This document shows positions 1 to 11,791 of a stretch of DNA of 64,000 nt, in pieces. Location: positions 23,282,646 to 23,346,645 of the forward strand of contig NC_088311.1 in the NCBI RefSeq assembly GCF_910592395.1. Direction: 5' to 3'. Origin of the DNA: Lineus longissimus (lineage: Eukaryota; Nemertea; Pilidiophora; Heteronemertea; Lineidae). A program made the translations under genes and the position numbers. The notes under the pieces were generated by a model, which saw nothing but the letters and a program-made list of their open reading frames with translations, ran no database searches and was not told the origin of the DNA. Each line of letters starts with the position of its first letter. The stretch's first letter is position 1.

Positions 1-50
1 TTCTTAAACCACCTGTGGTTCAAATGTTCTTCTTATTTCCTTTCACACAG

Positions 51-2445
51 CTCGTAGTGTTGCCCTGGGTGAGGAAGCTGTGAAGCAACTTGAAGCTCAG
101 GGCTATCACCCAAAGTTCCACCAACTTGATATCTGCTCTGTGGAAAGTATCAATAAATTGGCCAGCTACCTGAAGGAGAAGTATGGTGGTCTTGATATCC
201 TGGTCAATAATGCTGGAATTGCTTATAAGGTACGACACACAAGTCAAAGGAAATAACATCGGTCCCAAAACTGTGCATAAGAGGACAACTAATTTGACCC
301 CCTAGCTCCTGCTGTAGTCCCACTTTGAATAAAATGCTCACACAAATTAAAACTATATTCCACATTGGTGAACACTGAGATATGAGCAACAGCAAAAAAC
401 AGTACAGCAGCTCTCGACCTGGTGAGCCATGTCGCACTGTTCATCCTCTCCTTGTCATTTTCAGAATGCCTCCACTGCACCCGTTTCAGAGCAAGCTGAG
501 GTCACCGTTAGGACTAACTTTACTGGAACCTTGGATACGTGCAAGGCGCTCTTTCCTTTGCTCCGTCCACATGCAAGGTATGGTTACCACACTGTTACTG
601 AAATGTGCCTTTGTCAAGAGAGAATAGGACAGAATCTGGGGGGGGGATTCTCACTCAACCATCCACCCACTTACTGCTCTTAGTGTTAATTAATTCGGAG
701 ATGGGGCTGAGCAAATCAACCACGATTCCTTGAAGGAAATTCTTCCCAAAACTGGTCAGTTGTACATGTTTCATATGAGGAAATGCGGAGTTGCTTACAT
801 TAGCTATGGTGGGTAGGGTAATAAATAGTCTAATTCAGAAAGTGTTTTTGTGTATCATTCTTTCATATTGTGTATCCTTGCACCATGTTTGCAGAGTTGT
901 CCACGTTTCTAGTTTATCATCGATGGTTGCCCTGAAAAACTGTTCCGATGAGTTGCGAAAAAAATTCACATCACCGATGACCATGGATGAACTTGTGGCC
1001 AAAATGAGCAGCTTTGTTCAGTAAGTGTAACTATTCAAAAGTGACGTTATACCATAATGTTCTTTAGGGTAATTCATATGTCAAGTATGGTCTCTACACA
1101 GGCTTTAAAGAAATGTTCTGATGAATTACGGAAGAAGTTCACTTCCCCGATGACCATGGATGAATTAGTTGCAGAAATGGCTAACTTCGTCCAGTGAGGA
1201 GAATTTGAAAATTGTGCTGCATTTGCTGCTTTCTGTTTTGCTGTTTTTATTAAAAGCACAAGTTTATTGATTTGAGAGCTGAGCTTTATGTGCTCCCCTG
1301 GTGCCTAAACTAACAATGTCAAGAAAGACTCATTGCCATCTGTGGTCATGAGGCTTACAATTTGCTGGTACAAGTAAATTCAATGGAGTGCAGTGGTGTT
1401 ATGAGTACTTCTGTGGAGGCCTATAGTAATGCCAGTTGTTGTAATGTGCTTTAAGCATTATATATTATCATATGTGCCATAGAAAATTTGTTCCTGATTC
1501 GGTTCTTGTTCCAGGGCAGCAAAGGATGGTCAGGTCGCTGAGAGAGGTTGGCCTTCATCAAATTATGGCACATCTAAACTGGGTGTGACTGTCATGGGTA
1601 GGATACAGCAGAGGGACTTTGACAATGATCCCAGGGAAGACATCATTGTAAATACTGTGAGTACATGGACACTGTCCAATAGGTGATGAATAAACACTTG
1701 CTAGTAAATGCTCTTTAATACTTAGATTATGTACAAAAGAGGCAAAATGAAAATTTGTTGCCTCGCCCGTTTATTGACACAGACAATCTAAAATTTCTAA
1801 AGTGGTCAACATGTATGAAGGTTTTTCTTTCCCGGTTTTACTAGTATTCAATGTATGAAGGTTTTTCTTTCCCGGTATTACTAGTATTCAATGTGTATTT
1901 CATCATAATGCTTTATCATTCCTTTTCCAGTGTTGTCCAGGTTACGTTATGACTGACATGAGCAGTGATAAAGGAACAAAGACTATCCAAGAAGGTGGGT
2001 CGAAATTGTCGGCAACCTTGCAGTACACAGATTATAAGAACTTCAGCTGCATTGCATCAAATCTGAAATCCTCCTCAATCAGCGGTCTGATCATCATGCT
2101 AGATATTTCGAGTACCGATCATGGATCGCAAAGCCAAGTTGGAAACATGAATGTATTTTTCTCCAAAATGCCTCTGTAAACTTACCAAGTAGGTCTTGCG
2201 CCACAAGCAATGTGGCGTGGCTCTCCCCGGTATCAAACTGATGGCATTCAGATAATGCGTGGAGTCTCTTGTGACTAAACCTTGCCATCAATTATAATCC
2301 ATGTCACCTCCGGCGTATAATATTTATTGATGATTGTTTTTCAGGTGCAGAAATTCCTGTCTATCTTGCTTTGCTGCCGCCAAATGATGTGAAAAACCCA
2401 CGAGGAGAGTTCATTGAAAACATGACGATTACAGAATGGAAGTAG
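51..2445 (+). CDS. CBR1: Carbonyl reductase [NADPH] 1-like short-chain dehydrogenase (5' end outside window)
   Basis: Cytosolic NADPH-dependent reductase family that reduces ketones, quinones and aldehydes. Exons by splice sites and phase: 51-229, 465-577, then either 895-1020 or 1068-1193, 1515-1656, 1931-1994, 2345-2445 (stop TAG). The NNAG motif (LVNNAGIAYK) ends the first visible exon. The catalytic Ser lies in VVHVSS (or VIHMSS) in the alternative exon, and the YxxxK pair in SSNYGTSKLG. The C-terminus has the CBR1-type IPVYLALLPP segment and ends TEWK. The Rossmann TGxxxGIG motif is absent because the first coding exon lies upstream of the window. About 241 residues are visible; human CBR1 has 277. 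Family assignment is strong; whether it is CBR1 or a CBR3-like paralogue is not decidable here. Confidence 0.93.
895..1020 (+). other. CBR1-like alternative exon 3a
   Basis: 126-bp exon with acceptor TTTGCAG and donor GTAAGT, encoding 42 residues that start VVHVSSLSSM and end MSSFVQ. It begins and ends in the same codon phase as exon 3b, so either can be used, or even both, without a frame shift. It contains the catalytic-serine strand of the dehydrogenase fold. Confidence 0.88.
1068..1193 (+). other. CBR1-like alternative exon 3b
   Basis: Second 126-bp exon with acceptor TTCTTTAG and donor GTGAGG. It encodes a near-copy of exon 3a starting VIHMSSMVST and ending MANFVQ; roughly 10 of 42 residues differ, mainly just after the catalytic serine. 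The intron separating it from exon 3a is only 47 bp. Confidence 0.88.
1811..1890 (+). repeat. 40-bp tandem duplication in a CBR1-like intron
   Basis: Two adjacent 40-bp copies (1811-1850 and 1851-1890) that differ at one base; a recent local duplication with no visible function. Confidence 0.9.
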
Positions 2446-3034
2446 ATTACAATCTGTGCCCAGACCTGTGACAACATAATCAGCGTTTGGTCCTTTAAAA
2501 AGAAGAGTCTTGAGTCCAACCTTTACTGTCACTCCTCACTGAAATATTTATGTTCCAAAGTTTCTCAGTATTGACTGCAATGATCATCTCTGCCTAATGC
2601 TCTAAAGCTTCCGACATTTTTATCGCAGCAACCTCCTACTGCAATGAGTGATGACTGATTGTTTGTCTGCAGGTGATGGCTGGGTTTAATGTCTTTTTAT
2701 ATGCTGTTGCAGCAGTGATTTATGCTGTATGAGACACCTGCAAGAGATCTGCCAAATATCAGAATCGCAGAATCTACAGAAGGTTTATATTCATGTAGTG
2801 TATTTTAGGTAACATGGGGATTTACTCAATATATTTACAATACAATAATAAGTACATGTACATGTATGTTCATTTAAAATCTGTACATTTGCGTGTCATG
2901 TGTTAATGAATGAATCTTTGGAATGCCAACTATGCATGTGTTAACACAAATTGCATACAAATTGCATTTTGTACTGTACTAGACGAATAAATTATTTGAG
3001 GTATTTCCAGCTTTGTTTATTTGTCTCCTTTTTT
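2446..3034 (+). other. 3' flank of the CBR1-like gene
   Basis: Noncoding AT-rich DNA. An AATAAA at 2986-2991 could serve as the poly(A) signal for the upstream gene. No other gene is seen. Confidence 0.4.
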
Positions 3035-3035
3035 T

Positions 3036-3150
3036 GGCTCACCGTTGGGGGAGTCTATACAATAGCCCTGTGTCCGTCGTCATCGTCGTATCCTGTGGCA
3101 CGTATCTTAACCGCTGTTGCTAAGAACTTGAAACTTTGTACACATGACCC
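3036..3150 (-). repeat. Truncated 3' end of the hairpin-ended (ACG)n repeat family
   Basis: Read on the minus strand, this matches the terminal segment of the large repeat at 8470-10210: the piece with TGTGTAC and AGTTTCAA, the ACGTGCC block, a short imperfect (ACG)n run, and a final GGTGAGCC before A-rich DNA. It abuts a LINE remnant, so the two may have been inserted one into the other. Confidence 0.65.
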
Positions 3151-3420
3151 CCCAAAGCAAAGATGGTCTATGCTGGGCCATGTTCTTCGCATGGATCCCG
3201 ACACACCTGACCAAAGGGCACTTGACTTTGCTGTCACAGGTTCCAAGACCTACAAACCCCGCCAAGGACGACATTGCACAAACCTACTGGGTATCACACG
3301 CGCAGACCTCAAACAAGCGGATTGGGCTAACTAAGCACTGCGTGACAACTCCATCGCCTAAGGTAACGTGCCCATGACAAGGCCAACTGGCCGAGACTCC
3401 AGAGAAGGACTGATTGTAGC
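3150..3420 (+). pseudogene. LINE reverse-transcriptase C-terminal remnant
   Basis: A translated stretch contains RWSMLGHVLRMDPD followed by an RALDF-type segment and a GRP/GRH-like basic patch. This is typical of the region after the reverse-transcriptase domain in non-LTR retrotransposons, where WLGHVLRM and a GRPxxTW-like motif recur. The reading frame is short and interrupted after QADWAN, and no polymerase or endonuclease domain remains. It is a dead 5'-truncated copy. Confidence 0.65.
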
Positions 3421-4631
3421 CGCAGGATGTCACTAAGACTACTGCAGCCACAGCAGTTATTATATATACGTATAAGAGGACATCATATGTCCTCCTTGTG
3501 TTGTCAATTTCGAGGTTTTGTTGGCTGTTCTTAGTTATGATATGGTTGTGATATCTAATGCGGAGCAGAAGCACGTAACCGAATCCCACCCTGGTTCCTC
3601 ATTTAGCTCTTTGGTTATGATTTGGCTATGACATCAAATGCGGATCAGAACGAGAGGACACTACTAAATCCTCTTCTCCTCATCTTGTGACAGTTCATGG
3701 GTGTGCTAGATTCTTTTCAGTTGGGACTTGTCTGTGATATCAATTGAACAAGGGGACATAACTATAGTTCTCCAATACCTTCCTCTTGTGACAGTTCTAA
3801 TGCTAGATTCTTCTTGGTTGCAGAACATGTGCGATCGGAAACACAAGGACCTTACAAAGTCGAGAGTAGTGCCTTGATATCTCCTATCTCTTCGTCATTG
3901 GGGTTGTGACTGATGGCTTGCTGTGTCAGATTGTGATAGAAGATTACACCACAGATGCATTGGATCTGCCTCATTCCGTCCCTTAAGCAGTGAGATGAGT
4001 AGGATGAGGAAATGGACTGGCCCAGGAGTCTACAGTGTAGAGAAGATGAGTAAGTGGTCAATCCTTTTGTCCTCTCTCAGGGTATTTGCATGCAAAACTT
4101 CGGAGCATGGAGTGTTTGAAAGAACGAAAGAAAGATAGGTTATATTAAGCTTATTCGAATATATTCTAAAATAGCAAAGGTATCAAAATATATTATCTGA
4201 AATGGACCTGCCACTTCAACGATTGCCATTTGCACAACATGATTGATTCATTAAAAGTACATTAGAAAATAATCTGCCAAAGATACTGATCAGAAATTTT
4301 TACATCTTTGATTGGTATACATGTACACGTATATGGTTGATTACCTTATCAAATTATCACACAGAAGAGGACTAGAAGTACAAGATGAAAGGCCTTATAA
4401 GACAGGAACAAAGCAAAACTGCTCTAATACATGCAGACGTTTATGTTAAATGAAGTCTATAAAACCAATACACGCAAGTTGTAAACCTCACATTTTACTT
4501 CAATTCTACAAATATGGACGGACTAATCATGTTATTCCAAATATAGTTGATATCACCTGTGCTGGGTAGTTTATAACACTTAGTAACTGTTTACAATGTT
4601 GAAGACTAGTTTGGTGCTCTGATCTAACTTG
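3421..4631. other. Intergenic, no gene recognised
   Basis: AT-rich DNA between the LINE remnant and the 3' end of the minus-strand gene. Short open frames show no recognisable family or splice context. Part probably belongs to the 3' UTR of the minus-strand gene. Confidence 0.4.
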
Positions 4632-7600
4632 TTACTTCTTTGCCATGGCATTAGCTTCAGCTTCCTCAATCATGCTCGTCCCCTGCAACATCGAAGACAA
4701 AAATTGATAAGAAATGTCAAATATTGAGGCAAAATTGAAGGGATTAGTCCTAAAATATGATACTGGTACTGCAAATGACAATGAACTATATTAAACCAAT
4801 TCTGATGGGCTCGATTCCTTGTGATACCCAAACTTTATGAAAACTATGTTGGCAAAGACGACTTGCGATTTCCATCTCCTACTGCAAGGGATCATCATAT
4901 CAAAACTGATTTGTCTCTTCAATGAAGGTCGAATGCAAAACCCTACTCAATCGGGCTACCTACCCAGACATAAAAGGTCGCAGCTCCTGCCGATACATCT
5001 CTCACCTCATCTAACTTGAACTGGCTCAGTAGGATCTTTGCCCTCTTGGCAGCAGTGAGATCCAATTTGGCAGCATCTAAACCAAGACAACGTCTCTTCA
5101 AGCTCTCTTTACCAGTCTTACCGACAAGTGCCTGGACGGCCTTCCAATCCTGAAAGATTTAGGCCAGGAGGAGAAATTGAAGACGAACATTGTTATAAAA
5201 AGAAGGGGAGGACGTCGCAATCAAGTTCAAGTGACTTGCCTCGGATCACAACTGTCTGTTTCGGGTCCTGAACACAATGTTTTGATTACATGTACGATTT
5301 GACATCTTAACCACTTGACCAAATAGCATTTTAGATTAGGCAACTGAGGACCGCCAGCTCAGGATTAACCCCTTAAACAATACAATCACAACAAAACAAG
5401 ACACTAAATTCTAGTACAATGTACATGTACATCATAACATGAGACCATTGCTGAAGATCTAATCAACCATCAACAATCATTGGGAGACAACAACCTGTTA
5501 CTCAATTAGCTGAGGCAAGACCTTGGGTGGTAAACTCACCCCGATTGGGACCTTCAAACTAGGGCTGCCCAAACTTACTCCACCTATCGCACACATACAT
5601 GTAACATGAAACCACAACCTAACATGACTGATTACATCATCCACAACTGACAAACATTGGGACAACTTTACAGTCATTTACTCACACTGCAAGTTTCTTC
5701 TTCACCAGTGTGACCAATGTTAGGGTAGGTCTTCGTCTATTATTCAAATAAGTACAAGGACAGAAATCCATTTCAATATTCAATTTGAAGTACACTTTTT
5801 TCAAAGTGAATTCAGAATATAATTTAGATGCCTGCTTCATTTCTCTAGTGGGCAAGTTTTTTTCTGTTGCCACTACATCGGGGCACAAATTGCAGTTTTT
5901 GAATTCGAAACAGATTTCGAGCATTACCATATAGATGTTAACAATACTGTTGAGCAGACCAGTATAAAAACACAATACCTGCCAGTTTTCATGGCACTAG
6001 CATGTCAAATTACAACACCATGACCATGATTAATTCGAACTAACATCTCGGCGTTATCTTACCTTCATTTCTTTCTCCTTGTGTCCGAGTAACAAGAATG
6101 TGGCGGTCATGACAGTATGAACAGCTGCTGGGGGCTTTTGGTAACTTCTTATTTCGGCGACGGTTGACTGCTTCAAATCTAAGATTTCAGCCCGGATCCT
6201 CTCCAATCTCTTCAGCTGTAAAATGAATCAAATCCACAGATGAAGAACATCAAAAGTATGGTCTAAATACTGGGCCAATGGTCTAAAAAGTGAGCAGCAT
6301 AGGTTAATGGTATTTCAGTGAGAGTTATTGGCTCAAAACTGTAATCAAAAAGCCTCGGGAATGCAGGAAACCACTGTGGTTATTAACTGTTTCAGTGGAA
6401 TCATTCCTAAATTCCTCCTAATCTATCAATATAGGACAACAGTACCTGTATCAGTAACTTATTTGCTTCCACCATCTCTGTTGCAAGCTGTATATCAAAA
6501 CCATTGTTCTTGACATAATTGATGGCTTTTTCAAGGTCGTTGAGTTTCCTCTTGATGCAGGAAGTATTCAGATCTGAAAGAGGAATATGCCTGTGACTAC
6601 TTTCTGACTCATTATAGTGTTTCTCATTTCGGAGTACATGTACAGATGAAGGCTGTCCTCATGTTCAAATTGCTAATCGGCAAAACTTACCATCTCTGGC
6701 CCTGATCTCCTTCAAGATCCTCTCAGCTTTCTCCAGGTCACCTTCATCGTCTGGTAACTTGACTTTCTTGAAGTCACTGACAGCCGGCACCAGCTTATCC
6801 TTTGTCCTCTCCTTGATGGCAACCTTCAGGTTAAACCTGATCTTCTTGTGGTTATGTTCTGAAAGAATTTATAAGGACCGATGAAATTAGTTTTACTTAA
6901 AAACCTTATAGGAATGTCTTCTTCTTCTCTGTTTGCTCAATCAACTGGGTGTCTTCTGAGCTTGTACTGTTGCTCGGAGACCAGAAATAGGACAAGTAAC
7001 AATTTTGCATTTGAGACTAAGAGGTTCTGTTGTCTGAATGTTACGAGAAAACCTTAACAGAATTCAATACTTCTGAGTATGCATTAGCCATCACAAATCC
7101 TGTCACTGAGGATGATAAATACAAGTTGCTAATACCGATGAAACACCAAGACAAGTTATTTGACTCCCTGGATTAGATAGCCCTTACCAAGAATATATAA
7201 GGCTCCCTTATATATTTTTGCCCTTACCCTTGGATCTGAGCTTGGCACTCCCCTCCCTGTCCTCTGCATTCTTTCTTTCCTTTGGATCTCTTGCTTGCTT
7301 GATCAGCATCTGTGCTTTTCTTACATCATCCTCAGCTTCTCTTTCCAAATCCGCTTCTTCCTAAAATGAGAATCGATATCTGGGATTATCTGGGATGTGG
7401 GACTCTTCAAGCAATCTCTGTTGTGCAACACATGGACATCAGGAGGTTCTGTTCAAAGCAACACTTGCTTTCTGCAGGAAAAGTCATCCATACTTACCTT
7501 TGCCTTAACAGCAGCATCCATGGCAGCCTCTCGGTCTCTTTCCCTCTCCAACTCTTGCTCTCTCTTCACCTTCTCTGCAAGGTCCTGCAGGCGTTTCATC

Positions 7601-8941
7601 TCTGCTATATCTTCCTGAAATGCAAATAAAACAATATCGTATTGGCATTTAGGATCCCAGTCTGCTCTTTAGACTCAGCATTGTACATACGCCAGCGTAT
7701 AAGAGGCAGTGTCATTTCCCTACACCAGGTGACAGGCCTGTTGACTACTACCTCTAACATACTGCTGCTTGTGCTGGAAGTCCCTTTGTCAAGAAATAGT
7801 TTGTTATCAGTGACAAGCATGGTAGAGACGGTAATGAGTTGGGGTCAAGACCTTTCTTATAGTGTAGAACTTTGGGAGTCATAGAGAACATACGACAGGT
7901 TTGAGTCTACTACAATCAACCTTACAAACCTCTTCTTTCCTCCTCCTCTCTTCATCTTCTTTGACCTTTCTTTCTGCTTCTTCCTTTGCAATCTTTTCCC
8001 TAAGCTCCGACTCTCTGCGGCCACGTTCTGAAAGAGAACATCTCCTCTTTAAATTCCCCACCTTCGTCTACATTTGCCTAAAGGTTAGTAAATGCACCGA
8101 TACCACTGTTTGTTTATCAAAAGGATAATATGACTGTTTTCGACAAATATGGATAATTTTGTATTTACTAGTGGATTATATTAAAACACCTGGTATGTAC
8201 ATTCTAAACTGGCCAATTTCTTTACAGCAAGACTGATTCTTCTTCTTTGCAGTCACTCCTTCAGATAGTCAATCCTGCTGACTGATTCAAAGGGTTAAAG
8301 AAACCTTGCCATAGCCAAACCTGTTCCAGTTTCTTCAGTTATATTCAATTTAAAATCACTTTTAACTTCAATACTAACCTTCTTCTAACTCCATTTCTTT
8401 CTTCCTTCTCTCCTCATCCTCCTTTTCTTTTGCTTTCTTCAACATATCCTCCTAAAAATGTAAAAAATGAAATGGCCAGGGCCATTGTGCTCACCTCATG
8501 TGGAGGAAAGATGGATAAAGAGCATGGTCTTGTGTCATGTAGTGTTAGGTTTAATGTAGGTCCAAGCAATTACAATTTCCCCAAAATGGCCAATTTACAG
8601 TACATTCGACCTCTGTGACCTTGAAAAGTAGGTCAAATCAAAGAAGACCCGGGTGACACATTGAATGGTTGTGTTGTATAGTAATTGTAAAACCTTTCTT
8701 ATGAGTAGCACTGTAATGTGTAATTCTTGGAATTAAGTGTGCGAGATTATTGGAATTGGGTATCAGATAAGATACCTGTGAAAATTCCCACGGTCTACTT
8801 TTAATCCTCCATTCTCCCCAGCGTGATCAATTACGTCAGCATTGATGCGGCTCCTCATTGGATGGAGACGCATCAACGTTGCCCCCTGATTGGTGCAGAC
8901 AAAGCTGCGCGTGAATACAAAACAGCTGTCCGCACGCTCTC

Positions 8942-8981
<40 letters not shown>

Positions 8982-10117
8982 AGCGATAGAGAGTTATTCC
9001 AGTCTCCCGAGTATTTTATAATCACGTGCACGAATCGTCATCCCGACGAACTATTTTATCAATTATGACTTTGGTGTGTATAATTTTGTGAAGCAGTGTT
9101 AGAATAAAGGATCCGGACGTTAGAAGGCAAATTCAGGACCCCGACGAACTATTTTATCAATTATGACTTTGGTGTGTATAATTTTGTGAAGCAGTGTTAG
9201 AATAAAGGATCCGGACGTTAGAAGGCAAATTCAGGACTTATTACGTTTGTAACCTGTGCAAATACAACAGTTGTTAGAATTAGATGTACCTATGATATAA
9301 AATTGGTGCCAATCGGGCAAGTCACTACTAGGAATAATGGCATTTTGAAGAATTTAGGATTTGGCCCTCTCCCTGGAGGCCAAACGGCAAATCAGATTGC
9401 AACAAACTTCGGTACCTGAGATCACCTGACCAAGGGGTACATGTGTACTTAATTTGTGATCAATAGTCATTGCAGTTAAGAAACGTGCCATAGTTACGGC
9501 CTGACGGCGAATTTAGGCCATTTGACCTCTGTGACCTTGACAAGAAGGTCAAATTAAAAACCTGTGTGACATATACTGTATGGTGGTTAGATGTACCCAT
9601 GATATCAAATTGGTGGCAATCGGGCAAGAAGTTAAGGAATAATCACATTTTTAAGGTTTTTGGATTTTGCCCCCTGGTGGTCAAGTGGTGAATCATATTG
9701 GACCAAACTTCGTTCCCTGAGATCACCTGAATAAGGGGTAAATGTGTACCAAATTTGGTATCAATAGTCATTGCAGTTTAGAAACGTGCCATCGTTACAT
9801 CCTAACGGCCAATTTACACCATTTGACCTCTGTGACCTTGAAAAGGAGGTCAAATCAAAAACCCGGAGGATATATGATGCACCTTTGCTAGAAGTACCTA
9901 CCATATTTTTTTCAAAATTTCCCGACTACTATTAAGGGAGATATTGCATATTTTCACTTTTAACGTTTGGCCCCCTGGTGGCCAAACCATGAAACGAATC
10001 GGACCGAAACTTGGTCTCCCAGGTGTCATTACATAAGGGTACATGTGTACCAAGTTTCAACTCAATAGCTCTAACAGTTACGAAACGTGCCCTGCTAACG
10101 GACGACGGACGACGACG

Positions 10118-10152
<35 letters not shown>

Positions 10153-11791
10153 ACGACGGACGCCACGGTATGGGATAAGCTCACCTCTGCTAAGAGGTGA
10201 GCTAAAAATGAATAATATATCAAAACGAACAACAGAAGTGACTTTCTTACATCACTCAATTTCTTTCTCAATTGGCACAGAATTCCTCCAACCGACGATT
10301 TTAAATACTTTTTGATTAAACTTCCTGGGCACTATCATTAAAATATGCTTACATCAGCTAATTTCCTTCTCTGGTCTTCAGCTTTTTTCTTCTTCTTATC
10401 ATCATGAGCTTTCTTCTTTCTTTCCTCGTCTCGTCTCATATCATACTTCATCTTTTCTTCACTCTCCAATTTCACACGTTCTTTTCTCCTTCTCTCTCTC
10501 TCTAAAATAATAATTTGTGAGTTGATAACAGTTTGACCACTACTTTGTTGGCGAAGAATATCCACTACAGTTTATTAAGGATAGAAGTGAGGAATGAGAT
10601 TTAGCATCAGTTTGTAAATAAAATGAACTCTCTGCAACTTCCTCTGACAATAAATTAGAGAAATACATACATATATGAATCAAGTTTCATAGAACAGGCT
10701 TGCATAATACTACACTAGGGCAATGTATAATTGGAACTGGTGGGGTCCACTTGTAAATAAAGATTCATAAAGATTCCCGTCAATCCTTGTCTTTGTTAAG
10801 AAAAATATTTTGTACCTTCTCTTTCCCTTTCGTCTTCATACTGTTCTTGTGCGAGGGCCTCTCGACTTGGAATGTCACACAAATCCACCTCAATCTCAGC
10901 GAAGGTGACCCCACTTCCTGGTGCTGCCCTCTGCATGAGGAACTTCTGCCACTTCTTTTTGGAGAATAATTCACTATGAACAGCTTGCATCATCCACCTG
11001 AAAAGGAACGAATTAATTTAAACCCAAAATATTTACATTTATGAAGTTAATTGATAAGAAACTGTAACTTATTTTATGGTTAGATTTTGAAAAAAAAAAA
11101 AAAAGTTCTACAGATGGCCTTGGCATAGGCCTAGCTAAGATCTTTCCATTTTGATGTGAACTCAAACACTTTTTGTGAGGAAAAGAAATCAGGAATCCTA
11201 TAAAAATTCGGAAGTGTCACATTCCTGATGTAAGACAGAAAGATTTTTTACCTGGCTTCTTCTTCCGTTATTGTGTCTTTCATCTCTCGATCCAACATGG
11301 AAAACTCCCAACGGAAATCTTGGATCAAGAAGTACCTCCGGTCCATCTCTTGAAGGAGGTCAAATAGTTCATGGACATCACAGTAATGTTCAGAGGCACA
11401 GGAATACTTCATTGCAGCACGTACCTGTAATAGAATCACCTATTTGTAAGTCATCAGATATGACTGCAAAACCTGAAAAGTTATTTTGTGCTGGTCTGAG
11501 GCATAAGGGCCAGATTTCACTAATGTGCTTGGTTACTCATATTATGTTTAAGTTAAAGGGGAAGTCACAGGTTAACAGTGACTAGGCAACTGTTACTGTT
11601 GTGGGTAGAGTTGACATTAGGAAATAAGGCTAATGAAAGTAACCTACCTGTGGCAGACTAATGCCTCCCATCCTGAAATCAGCATGAAGTATATGAAGCT
11701 GTTCAGGAGTCAACTCATTCTGGAATCCAGTGTCATAATCATGGAATATCTGCTGGGTCACTTGTTTTCTCTCGGCAAGCAATTCACCCAT
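4632..11791 (-). CDS. Coiled-coil protein with C-terminal dynein-type microtubule-binding (stalk) domain
   Basis: Complete 13-exon gene, 584 aa. Exons in transcript order: 11648-11791, 11252-11424, 10816-10997, 10353-10501, 8379-8451, 7930-8027, 7498-7614, 7228-7360, 6691-6858, 6446-6573, 6063-6215, 4964-5149, 4632-4682; all phases join. Residues 1-150 look helical and resemble degenerate EF-hands (for example DTITEEEARWMMQAV), though no intact calcium loop is visible. Residues about 155-345 are highly charged Glu/Lys/Arg coiled coil. Residues about 456-568 resemble the dynein heavy-chain stalk tip: a helix, then EIRSYQKPPAAVHTVM, LLLG, DWKAVQALVG, and AATFYVW ending the domain. Dyneins show E-K/R-SY/F-xxPPxxV, ILLG, W..AKKLLG and a closing W at these places. 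No AAA+ ATPase is present and only 16 residues follow the Trp. A microtubule-binding role is inferred. The gene is head-to-head with FAM91A1. Confidence 0.88.
8672..9269 (+). mobile_element. Solo LTR of a retrotransposon
   Basis: 598 bp interrupting a tandem unit of the composite repeat. It begins TGTTGTA and ends TACAACA, a perfect inverted pair with the TG...CA termini of LTRs, and is flanked on both sides by GTTG (8668-8671 and 9270-9273), a candidate 4-bp target duplication. It has CCAAT-type ATTGG boxes at about 8857 and 8889, a (GA)n run at about 8946-8978 and AATAAA signals in each copy of an internal duplication. There is no gag-pol interior, so it is probably the product of LTR-LTR recombination. 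Confidence 0.75.
9042..9237 (+). repeat. Perfect 98-bp tandem duplication inside the solo LTR
   Basis: Copies start at 9042 and 9140 and appear identical by eye. Each carries an AATAAA followed by a GGATCCGG block, so the presumed poly(A)/R region of the LTR is doubled. Confidence 0.88.

Larger units (their letters stand above)
8470..10210 (+). repeat. Composite interspersed repeat: about 301-bp internal units, (ACG)n tract, terminal hairpin
   Basis: Lies in the intron between exons 5 and 4 of the minus-strand gene. Diagnostic blocks recur at about 301-bp spacing: GTGACCTTGA at 9531 and 9832, with an earlier copy at 8615 displaced by an inserted LTR; ACGTGCC blocks; and GGCCCCCTGGTGG-like blocks. 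The 3' end has a (GACGAC)n run at about 10100-10155, then a hairpin with arms AGCTCACCTCT and AGAGGTGAGCT (about 10178-10203). The 5' end probably lies near 8470 (GGCCAGGGCCATTGTGCTCA). No coding capacity. The end structure recalls non-autonomous rolling-circle (Helitron/Helentron-like) elements, but that is inference. Confidence 0.8.

Noticed and set aside
5006-5149. Ending exon 12 of the coiled-coil gene at the GTGAGA donor (5005)
   Set aside because: The downstream donor after 4964 (TGG|GTAGGT) keeps phase and adds AATFYVW, which completes the dynein-type domain; the shorter form could be an alternative splice.
7879-8061. Treating the Glu/Lys-rich minus-strand pieces at 7.9-10.5 kb as separate small genes
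   Set aside because: Phases and splice sites join them into the single coiled-coil gene with the dynein-like C-terminus.
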